This document shows positions 36,596-45,000 of a stretch of DNA of 64,000 nucleotides, piece by piece. The notes under the pieces are model-generated. The model was not told the DNA's origin and searched no databases. It worked only from the letters and a program-made list of their open reading frames with translations. Each line of letters opens with the position of its first letter. The first letter of the stretch is position 1. Origin of the DNA: Microcoleus sp. FACHB-672. GTDB taxonomy: Bacteria > Cyanobacteriota > Cyanobacteriia > Cyanobacteriales > Oscillatoriaceae. The stretch is taken from contig NZ_JACJOU010000032.1 in NCBI RefSeq assembly GCF_014695725.1, forward strand, positions 1 to 64,000, given 5' to 3'. The translations under genes were made by a program, and so were the position numbers.

Positions 36596-37165
36596 TCATC
36601 GTCCAGCGATAGCAAGAATTGTATTAACTGATGAATTGCTGGCCATTGCAATCAGCAGGCCGGCATTAAGGTCTGTATTCGTTGCGCCTTCTAGGATGCG
36701 CCCTGTATCTTCTTTAACGGCTGCATGACATAAGGCGTACGTCACACCGGCTATCACACCACCCAAAACGATATTGGTGCGAATTCCCAAGGGGATCAGG
36801 GAACTGGCTGCCACATCTAAGCCGATGTTAAGGAGGGTGCCGGCTTTAAAGGTTTTTCCGCCAACGGTAACATCCTTATCCAGGGGCACTTGCAGGTTTT
36901 GTGTCGGTTTTCCCTTGAGTGCCCAAATTGCTTTCGTTAGACTGCCCACATTAATCGGGCTATCAAGAATGCCACTGACATCATTGTATGAACCGATTTC
37001 TTTGGGTGCCGGTTTTTTGGAAGGAGTGTAGGTGAGGTATCCACTGGGCGGTCTTGCCGGCAAAGCCAGTTGAAGGCGGTAAGCCAGAAAGCCAATCACG
37101 AGGAGAATAAGTGACAGTAAAATAGCTGTACGCGATGATTTCCTTGTGGACTGTGTCTCACCCAT
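36596..37165 (-). CDS. Membrane-anchored protein, function unknown
   Basis: From ATG 37165 (AGGTGAGG upstream) the protein has 189 residues; a GTG four codons earlier is less likely. One helix (about residues 14-33, TAILLSLILLVIGFLAYRL) anchors it. A proline-rich linker (PARPPSGYLTYTPSKKPAPKE) follows. A small hydrophobic C-terminal part (residues 110-190) has alternating glycine and alanine and two more weakly hydrophobic stretches. I recognise no domain. Confidence 0.6.
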   Translation of the reverse strand: MGETQSTRKSSRTAILLSLILLVIGFLAYRLQLALPARPPSGYLTYTPSKKPAPKEIGSYNDVSGILDSPINVGSLTKAIWALKGKPTQNLQVPLDKDVTVGGKTFKAGTLLNIGLDVAASSLIPLGIRTNIVLGGVIAGVTYALCHAAVKEDTGRILEGATNTDLNAGLLIAMASNSSVNTILAIAGR

Positions 37166-37335
37166 AAGATGCCTCACCTACCACTTTTTTGGTTGTTCAA
37201 AGCCGGTTTTTCACCCACTCCAAGTACAAGGCAACTGAAGACAATTTGTCAGAAACTGTTGGGGCAAAAGTTGAGCGTTTAAATTTATCCTATTTTGCTC
37301 AAGACAGAGATATCTCTACCATCTAACTTCGCCCC

Positions 37336-37412
37336 ACTCAGCACTCAGGACTCAGCACTCTTTCTGAGACTTTGCCCCACTAAGAACTGAGAACTCAGGA
37401 CTCAGGACTCAT
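37336..37412. repeat. Tandem heptad repeats running into the Mn-catalase stop
   Basis: ACTCAGC, ACTCAGG, ACTCAGC and a partial unit lie in tandem at 37336-37360. AACTGAG, AACTCAG, GACTCAG and GACTCAT lie at 37385-37412. The second array, read on the minus strand, encodes the last five residues (MSPES) and the stop codon of the catalase gene at 37395. Confidence 0.8.
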
Positions 37413-38276
37413 TCTTACTTGCTTGCCGGTGGCGTGCAATTTTGGATCAGGTAGTGGTGCATCAGGACCCGGATCTGGGCCTAATGGCTGAGGATCTTCC
37501 ACATACTTGAACTCGCCTTTGCCATCCATTGATTCGCCTTTCGCCCAGCGGCCTTCTGCGCTGTCTGTACCATCAGAATGGTTCCAGAATTGATAAGAAA
37601 ACTCTGTCTTTTCCAACTCTTGTGGGAAAGAACTTGGCACCGGCGTTGTTTCCAGTCCGGAAGATTCCAAATCTTCAATCGCGGCTAACCACAGGTTTTG
37701 GTGCATGGTGTCGCGGGCGATCATAAAGCTGAGGGTATCTTTCACCCCTGGATCGTTTGACATTTCATACATCCGCACAGCCTGTAGCCGGCCTTGTGAT
37801 TCCGCATGAAGATTTGAGCGGAAGTCTGCCAGTAAGTTGCCGCTAGCAACGATGAAACGACCGTTCCACGGATAACCGACACTGTCAGCCGCTGTTGCAC
37901 CCCCACCTGTGACTATAGCGTGTTGGGGGTTCATGCTTCCCATGATCACATCGCGGGGGTTGCTGCCTCCCATCACCGCACCCACAACGGCATCTTTGAA
38001 GCCTTCTTCTTGCTGGGCAACCGGCGCTTTATCTAGCAAGTGGGCGATCATTGTCGCGAGCATTTCAATATGCCCAATTTCTTCTGTTCCCACATCAAGC
38101 AGCATATCGCGGTACTTAGCCGGCCCTCTACAGTTCCACCCTTGGAATAGGTACTGCATCATCACCGTCATTTCGCCAAAGGTGCCCCCGATCAATTCTT
38201 GAATTTTTTTGGCGTAGACTGGATCGGGATTTTCAGGCCGCTTGTAATACTGCAGTTGCTTTTTGTGATAAAACAT
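37395..38276 (-). CDS. Manganese catalase
   Basis: The 293-aa di-manganese enzyme dismutates hydrogen peroxide. The four-helix-bundle ligands appear as ELIGGTFGEMTVMMQYLFQ, LLDVGTEEIGHIEML, NLHAESQGRLQAVRMYEM, and FMIARDTMHQNLWL. Start ATG 38276 lies 6 bases after AGGAGTT; an upstream GTG is less likely. The acidic, proline-rich C-terminus (DPQPLGPDPGPDAPLPDP) ends in a heptad repeat. It heads the downstream part of a minus-strand stress block with a broken cupin, an alcohol dehydrogenase and an SRPBCC protein, which suggests an oxidative or desiccation stress role. Confidence 0.93.
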   Translation of the reverse strand: MFYHKKQLQYYKRPENPDPVYAKKIQELIGGTFGEMTVMMQYLFQGWNCRGPAKYRDMLLDVGTEEIGHIEMLATMIAHLLDKAPVAQQEEGFKDAVVGAVMGGSNPRDVIMGSMNPQHAIVTGGGATAADSVGYPWNGRFIVASGNLLADFRSNLHAESQGRLQAVRMYEMSNDPGVKDTLSFMIARDTMHQNLWLAAIEDLESSGLETTPVPSSFPQELEKTEFSYQFWNHSDGTDSAEGRWAKGESMDGKGEFKYVEDPQPLGPDPGPDAPLPDPKLHATGKQVRMSPES

Positions 38277-38478
38277 CACGAACTCCTATATTTGTGTTTG
38301 CTTGATTGATCGCACCGCACATTCTGCAACACAATCCTCAAAAGGTAGCAACACATTCACAACAAGTGATTGATGTATTGCTATTTAACTTTTAACGTTA
38401 TTGCGCGGCTAAGGTAATCGACCAATAGAAAGACAAAAATTTCAATAGGTGATTTTTTCTTATAACTTTGGATGAGGT

Positions 38479-38820
38479 TTATTCATCACGTCCATGAATT
38501 TGTGCCGGCAGACTGGTCGCTTCAATTGCTGTGAATGCTTCCAAAATTTTGTAGTGATGTTTAGCTGCTTTTGGCACAATCCAAGAATTACCAGGCTCAA
38601 GTAAAAGTGTCTGACCTTCTATGTGTAATTCAGCACGTCCTTCGATTACATAACCGACCTTTTCCTACTTACGTTGCGCTTCTGGTTTGGCTTCGCCTGG
38701 TTGCTCGCTTTCCCAAAGACGCATTGAAACACTTTTGCCTGAGGCAAGATATTTTTGCCCCATTTCCCCTTCTGGAGAATAAGCGGAGTCTACTTTTTTC
38801 ACACTGGTATCAGCCGTCAT
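38479..38820 (-). pseudogene. Cupin-fold protein gene interrupted by one in-frame TAG
   Basis: From ATG 38820 (another ATG at 38823; GGGAG just upstream) the frame reads MTADTSVKKVDSAYSPEGEM and continues to an in-frame TAG at 38667-38665. It then resumes with EKVGYVIEGRAELHIEGQTL, LLEPGNSWIVPKAAKHHYKI and LEAFTAIEATSLPAQIHGRD to a TAA at 38479. Together this is a normal 113-residue cupin_2 protein. In relatives the interrupted position is a tyrosine before ETVGYVI, so a TAC-to-TAG or TAT-to-TAG change is the simplest explanation. Confidence 0.8.
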
Positions 38821-38963
38821 CATCTCCCTGTTTTTAAAATGTGTCGATTAACACTAAATCTTGAAACATTCAGAGTCGGCAGTAGTGTGGCCTCCGGGCA
38901 AAGCATTCGGATAATCTTTAGTTTGTTCGCTTACTGATCGCCCAAATGCTTTGCCCCTACAGT

Positions 38964-39173
38964 TTATGCGGTTGTATAATCTGAATCCATCCAGCAGCGC
39001 GGCAGGCTTTCTCCGGAGGGGAAAATCAATTGACTCTTCTTAAATGAAGCTGTGCTTTGCTCTTCTTGTCCATCTTGATCGCGTCCTTGGATCTCCTGTT
39101 GAGTCGGCTTAAACAGCGCTTCAACATCTTCAATTTTAATTAAGCTGCCCGTTTCTTTGTCTTTCAAAAACAT
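38964..39173 (-). CDS. Small protein of the Mn-catalase block, function unknown
   Basis: The 69-aa protein starts MFLKDKETGSLIKIEDVEAL after a good ribosome-binding site (AAGGAGAAACC). It continues to SFKKSQLIFPSGESLPRCWMDSDY, a C-terminal pattern I associate with small cyanobacterial proteins near stress genes. It is charged, soluble and has one cysteine. It sits between the Zn dehydrogenase and the broken cupin on the same strand. Confidence 0.65.
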   Translation of the reverse strand: MFLKDKETGSLIKIEDVEALFKPTQQEIQGRDQDGQEEQSTASFKKSQLIFPSGESLPRCWMDSDYTTA

Positions 39174-39254
39174 GGTTTCTCCTTATTTTGTGAGTGAAAA
39201 AGATAAAATAAAGGCACGTCAACCTTTATTCTTTTGTGAGCCGGCACCCCCTCC

Positions 39255-39291
39255 CCGTGTTAAGAGAAATTTAACGCTTCTCTTAACACGG
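39255..39291. terminator. Strong hairpin between the Zn dehydrogenase and the 69-aa gene
   Basis: CCGTGTTAAGAGAA (39255-39268) pairs perfectly with TTCTCTTAACACGG (39278-39291) around a 9-base loop. It lies about 110 bases past the dehydrogenase stop and 82 bases before the 69-aa start, minus strand. There is no clean T run. It may be a terminator, a processing site or a transcript stabiliser. Confidence 0.55.
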
Positions 39292-39398
39292 AGGTTTGTT
39301 TGGTGGCACATCCATAATTCCTGACACTTTAATGAGTGCCGGCAGCCGGTAATTTTGGCATCAGCCATCCAAAATTTAAAATCTGCATCTCTAACGAA

Positions 39399-40592
39399 TT
39401 ACGGCTTCAGAACGATTTTGATGCAGTTGTCTTTTTTATTGCAGAAAATCTCATAGCCGTGCGGGGCTTGGTCTATTGGCAGACGATGGGTAATCACAAA
39501 CGATGGATCGATGTCGCCATTTTGAACGTGATCGAGTAACTTCTGCAAATACCGATGTACATGGGTCTGTCCGGTTTTCATGGTTAAGCCTTTGTTCATG
39601 AAGGCACCCATCGGCATCTTGTCTACAAAGCCGGTGTACACACCCGGAACCGATACAGTCCCGCCTTTGCGACAAGCCACAATCGCTTGACGTAATACAT
39701 TAGGTCGATCAGTTTCTAAACGGACTGCTTGCTTCGCTTTGTCATAGAAGCCCTCTAAACCGAGTCCGTGCGCTTCCATGCCGACCGCATCCATTACCGA
39801 ATCTGGCCCGCGCCCGCCGGTCATTTCTTTGAGGGCTTCCCCGACCTCAATTTCCTCATAGTTTAAGACTTCTGCCCCGCCGTCTTTGGCCATCTGGAGG
39901 CGTTCCGGAACGCGATCAATCGCAATCACTCGTCCCGCGCCTAGCATGAGGGCACTTCTAATCGCAAACTGCCCAACCGGCCCGCAACCCCAAATCGCAA
40001 CGGTATCTCCAGGTTCGATGTCGCAGTTTTCTGCGGCCATGTAGCCGGTGGGGAAAATATCTGTGAGAAATAGGACTTGGTCATCTGTCAGTCCATCGGG
40101 AATCTTGAACAACCCGACATCCGCAAAGGGAACGCGGGCATACTCTGCCTGACCGCCGGCATACCCGCCGGTTAGGTGGGAGTAGCCGAACAGACCGGAT
40201 GGGGAATGACCCAGCATTTTTTCCGCCATCCAAGCATTGGGATTGGAATTATCACATAATGACGATAAACTGCGGTTGCAAAAGAAGCAGTTACCGCAAG
40301 AAATGGTGAAGGGGACAACAACGCGATCACCAACAGCGAGGTGTTTGCCTTTGTCATGGATATTTCCATTCTTAAAAGCACTACCCAACTCAACAATTTC
40401 CCCCATGAATTCATGACCCAGGATGTCGCCTGGTTTCATAGTGGGGTTATAGCCGTTATAGAGGTGCAAATCAGAACCGCAGATTGCAGTTGATGTGATT
40501 TTGATAATCGCATCACGCGGATTAATGAGTTTGGGATCGGGAACTGTTTCAACTTTTATATTGTTTGTGCCTTCCCAGCAAACTGCTTTCAT
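39399..40592 (-). CDS. Zinc-dependent alcohol dehydrogenase (glutathione-independent formaldehyde dehydrogenase-like)
   Basis: From ATG 40592, 8 bases after AGGAGAA, the protein has 397 residues; a frame opening at 40646 lacks support. The catalytic zinc ligands are in [12 protein letters not shown] and LGHEFMGEI, and the structural zinc site is the four-cysteine loop [16 protein letters not shown]. The NAD-binding fold has [20 protein letters not shown]. The substrate may be formaldehyde or another short alcohol or aldehyde; this is not certain. It lies in a minus-strand stress block after an SRPBCC gene. Confidence 0.9.
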   Translation of the reverse strand: MKAVCWEGTNNIKVETVPDPKLINPRDAIIKITSTAICGSDLHLYNGYNPTMKPGDILGHEFMGEIVELGSAFKNGNIHDKGKHLAVGDRVVVPFTISCGNCFFCNRSLSSLCDNSNPNAWMAEKMLGHSPSGLFGYSHLTGGYAGGQAEYARVPFADVGLFKIPDGLTDDQVLFLTDIFPTGYMAAENCDIEPGDTVAIWGCGPVGQFAIRSALMLGAGRVIAIDRVPERLQMAKDGGAEVLNYEEIEVGEALKEMTGGRGPDSVMDAVGMEAHGLGLEGFYDKAKQAVRLETDRPNVLRQAIVACRKGGTVSVPGVYTGFVDKMPMGAFMNKGLTMKTGQTHVHRYLQKLLDHVQNGDIDPSFVITHRLPIDQAPHGYEIFCNKKDNCIKIVLKP

Positions 40593-40750
40593 GGAATTAT
40601 TTCTCCTAAATATAAATGAGGTTGGCAAATCGTAAGTTCGCAACAAGCAAGCACAAGCTCGTTTGGTCAGAAAAAGTTGTAGCTTGTGCTTCTTGTTAAG
40701 TTGATCTTTTTAAACTCGCACTAGCCGATTTGATAAACGGTGTATCCCGT

Positions 40751-41452
40751 TTATTTGCGGCCAGATGTTTGGCCTTCTGTGGTTGCGAGTTCGCCAGTTT
40801 CCATGACTTGTTTGAACCGGCCCAAATCGTCGGCAACTTGCTGCGCGGGTTCTTCCCCAAAAAGTTTGGCAAATGCGGCGGCTAGTCCGCCCCCTGGCGG
40901 GTTATATTCCAGCACGACTTTTACTTCGGTGCCGCGATTTGCCGGTGCCGGTGTGAAGCGCACAAACCCAGAGTTGTCTATGTCTGCACCTTCTACAGAC
41001 GCCCAGGAAATCAATTCATTTTCTCGCTCATTGATAATTTCTGCATCCCATTCAACGCTGTTACCTAAAGGTGCGCTGGCAATCCAGTGTGAGCGCTTGT
41101 CACTACTAACAGTTACAGATTTGAGATGCTTCATAAAATGCGGCAGATTCTCAAAATTACGCCAGAAACGATACAGCTCATCTGCCGATCTATTAATCGT
41201 TACGGTTCTTTCTACTTTGATGCTTTGATTCATACCAATTGCTTCCTGCGCTTGCTGTACAGTGCTTTGTTTCGTTACACCTTGATAAATCAAACCGCTG
41301 CCAGCGACAGCCATCAAAGCACCTCTCAAAGAGCGTTCTTTTAATGCCATAAGGACTAAAGCCCCGCCGCCAATTAAGGACGCCCAGCGTTCTGTTTCGC
41401 CAGCTTCTGTTGGATTTTGTGGCTGGCTGCTTTCATTTGATATCTGTTCCAT
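40751..41452 (-). CDS. DUF2892-like membrane segment fused to an SRPBCC domain
   Basis: The 233-aa protein starts with ATG 41452 after AGGAGGAGA. Residues about 22-62 (RWASLIGGGALVLMALKERS through MAVAGSGLIYQGV) are the DUF2892-like hydrophobic hairpin. Residues about 75-215 are an SRPBCC/polyketide-cyclase-like fold (VTINRSADELYRFWRNFENL, PHFMKHLKSV, GTEVKVVLEYNPPGG). Such proteins bind hydrophobic ligands, but this one has no known ligand. It probably opens the operon with the Zn dehydrogenase. Confidence 0.85.
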   Translation of the reverse strand: MEQISNESSQPQNPTEAGETERWASLIGGGALVLMALKERSLRGALMAVAGSGLIYQGVTKQSTVQQAQEAIGMNQSIKVERTVTINRSADELYRFWRNFENLPHFMKHLKSVTVSSDKRSHWIASAPLGNSVEWDAEIINERENELISWASVEGADIDNSGFVRFTPAPANRGTEVKVVLEYNPPGGGLAAAFAKLFGEEPAQQVADDLGRFKQVMETGELATTEGQTSGRK

Positions 41453-42084
41453 CGATCTCCTCCTTTTACTTCAATTTATCTAAATAAGTTGATTGAGCTG
41501 ATTTTTATTAAATCCAATAATCCTTTAAAAACTTATCTGTACTAATTCCCTCAAAACTGGTTATACGCGGATAAGTTTTTGATTTTTGGAAATTTTAGAG
41601 ACTGAAGCCAACAGTAACGCCAGCAAACTTAAAGCGAACACATCCTTAAGAAAAACAGGTAAAATAAGGTATTTAGATAACCGACTCAGACATTCTGAGC
41701 TATCAGTTACTAAAGACATACTTTAAGGGTTTATCTAACGAGTCGTCGTCTATCTGAAGAAATAAAACGATTAATTATTAGCAAATACGAGGAGTGCAGG
41801 CTGAACATTGAGGGGCTGTTTTGTGGTTATGGATACATCTATTCTGCAAAACGATTGGCAATTGCAAGAGTAGTTAAGCATTTTTATGAAAAATTGTCGT
41901 TTTCTAAGCTTTAGTCATCCCCACAACGACACAAGTTTTGTGCAAAAGGTATCAGTCTTTTGTTAGAGTATATTCTTAATGAATTTCCTAAAATTAACAG
42001 CGGAGATTTATTATTGGCTACAAGAAATAATCTGAGAGCCGATTGATGCTGATTCGCTTTTACTTTCTGCTATTTTTGTGCTTT
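41453..42084. other. Intergenic region with one long-range inverted repeat
   Basis: About 630 AT-rich bases between the SRPBCC start and the NRPS stop. AAAAACTTATC (41527-41537) pairs with GATAAGTTTTT (41570-41580) over a 32-base loop, about 75 bases upstream of the SRPBCC gene. No gene was recognised. Confidence 0.45.
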
Positions 42085-45000
42085 TCAGTTAGACTTATCT
42101 TCTACTTCTTTAGACAGAGAAGAAAGTTTCATCCGACGACTTTCACGAGAAATCGGTACTAAGGCTGGGGCTTTATTGATAACATGGTTATTTTGAAAAT
42201 TTTCAATTAATTTTGAAAATTCTGTAATTGTTGGGGCTTCAAATACACTCCGCAAAGGTAATTCTATTTCAAAGGCATCACGCACTCTAGAAATTAGCTG
42301 CGTTGCTAATAAGGAGTGACCTCCTAATTCAAAGAAATTATCGTGAATGCCTAGGCGTTTGAGTCCCAAAATTTCAGCCCAAATTTTTACCAACCTTTCC
42401 TCAACCGGCGTACGAGGCGCGACATAAGAACCGGATAGTTCTGGTTTAATGGGTTCAGGTGCCGGCAGTGCACGGCGATCCACTTTTCCGTTGGGTGTGA
42501 TTGGCAGGGACTCTAACACGACAAATGCTGAGGGAACCATGTATTCAGGCAATTTTTCGGTTAAATAACTCTGTAATTGCGGTACTAATTTACGGGCAGC
42601 TTTTGCTTGCAGAGGATTGTTTGCATAAGAATGCAAATTACCTTTCTTTACCATCAAATCAGCATTATTTGTTCTGCCTTGGAAGCTCAAAGAAGTTCTT
42701 TGATTGTTTAGGACTTCTTTTCGGACAAAAATCGCGTCATAGCAATCATTACCACCGGCCTCTGACCAGCTAATATTAAGTACATAGGATAATTTCTCAC
42801 TCATCCCATACAAATCTTCTGGTTCAACTCCAAACTCTTGAAATTCTTGCAAAGCTCTCTGCAATTGACTTGCTGTTTTAAGTTTTCCGCCTTCTGACAG
42901 CCATTCTGCGGTTTTAACGGCTGCCATAACTCGCGCATTCGGTATCCGAGTAATACTGATAGCTTCGGGTTTAGTGGCAGTTAATAACTGGTGAATTTTA
43001 GAGAGTGTCAAATTATCTTCAATCCAGTCTAGACACTTTACTTCATCCCTAGTTTTGTTAACCGTTGCTTTTTCAGTCTTAATATGAAGTATGACATTAT
43101 AACGAAACTGAGTTAATTCATTATGATGCCGGCCTCGCATTAGCTGAATTTCGATATCGCTAATTTCTGGCAAATGTTCCTTTAATGCAGTAAAGAAACC
43201 TGGATCGATGACTAACTCAGTTTCTTGGAAAACTTGCATTTGCACTCGTTGTTGCAACTGTTCGCGGGTGAGAGAAGGTTCTGCCTGATAAAGCTGCACT
43301 GAGGCGTGAAAAGCTTCCAGTAAGGGAAGGCTACGCACATCTCCGATGAAGATAAACCCACCCGGTGCAGTTGCTTGCACGGCTCCTTTCAACACTTGCG
43401 CTAGATAGTCAATATTGGGGAAATATTGCACAACTGAGTTGAGAATGACTGTATCAAATGTTTCGGCTTCTATTCCGTTAAAATCTGTGGCTATTTTCTG
43501 AAGTAGCGTGACTTGTGGCATTTCTTGCTTTGCCACCTGCTGCTGAATATAATGGAGTGCCGGCGCAGAGAAATCTGTCCCACAATATTGTGTGCAATGA
43601 GGCGCAACTCTAAAGAGAACTAAACCTGTGCCGCAACCAATTTCTAATACTCGTTTCGGTTGCAAAGCTAAAATTTGCGCGACTTGATTATTAACCCATT
43701 CACGCACGTGTTCTGCTGGAATCGGTTGGTCAGTATAACTGCTATTCCATCCGATAATATTGAAGGTTGGATCTGCCTCGGCTGCCGGTTGCTGATAAGT
43801 TTCGTCGTAAAGCATTTGCCACTGCAAAACCTGTTCATCTTGCAATTGCACCGGCTCTATAGACTCCGGCTGTTCCTTGCCTTCAGCATTGAGCGTAAGA
43901 TAAGCAACTAAACGTTTTTCGCCGGCAGCATCCTCTCGCTCAACAGCCACTGTTTGCAATACGGCTGGATGCTGATTTAATACTGACTCAATTTCTCCCA
44001 ATTCAATGCGAAAACCGCGAATTTTTATTTGATCGTCACTACGTCCTAAAAATTCAAGGTTTCCATCACCTCGATAGCGAACTAAATCCCCGGTTTTATA
44101 AAGTCTTGATCCCGGTTTATCACTAAAAGGATTCGGAATAAATCTCTCTGCGGTTAAATCAGGTCGGTTAAAATATCCTCGCGCTAATCCATCACCGCTA
44201 ATATATAATTCCCCAGAAATTCCAATGGCTGCCGGCTGTAGATTGCTATCCAAAACGTAAACTTTAGTGTTGGCAATCGGACGACCAATCGGCGGCCCTA
44301 AATCCGCTTGATTTTCAATAGTAATCTGACCGGAAGTTGTGACTACTGTATTCTCAGCCGGCCCGTAATTATTCACGACCTGAAAAGGATATGAATTTAA
44401 AGGATATTCATGAAGTTTATCGCCGCCGGTGAGTAATAATCTTAATTGAGCATCTTTTGGCCATTCTATCTGCAAAACTTTCTCTGCCAGAGGAGTTGGT
44501 AAAAAGCTAATCGTAATTGCTTTTAACACTAACCAATCTCGCAATTTTTCCGGCGAGAGTCGAGTTTCATCTTCTGGGAAATAAATGCTCGCGCCGGCAG
44601 TCAAATAAGGCCAAATTTCCCACACGCAAGCATCAAAGGCAACACCGGCAATTTGTGTCACTCGATCAAGCGGTGAAACGCTAAAGGCTTGCTGATGCCA
44701 AAAGACGAGATTTAATAAGCCGCTGTGTTGAATTTGAACACCTTTTGGCTTGCCAGTTGAGCCAGAAGTGTAAATCACATAAGCCAGGTTGCCGGCGGTA
44801 ACGCTGCTAATAGGATTATCTTCACTTTCTTGGGCAATTTTCTCCCAATCCTGATCCAAGCAAATGATACACGATAAGTCTATAGATGCAAACTTTTCCT
44901 TCTCTACCCAATCAGAAGCAGTCAAGACAATCGGCACTTGAGCATCTTTTAGAATAAAATTCAACCGCTCAGAGGGATAAGTGGGATCTAAAGGTAGATA

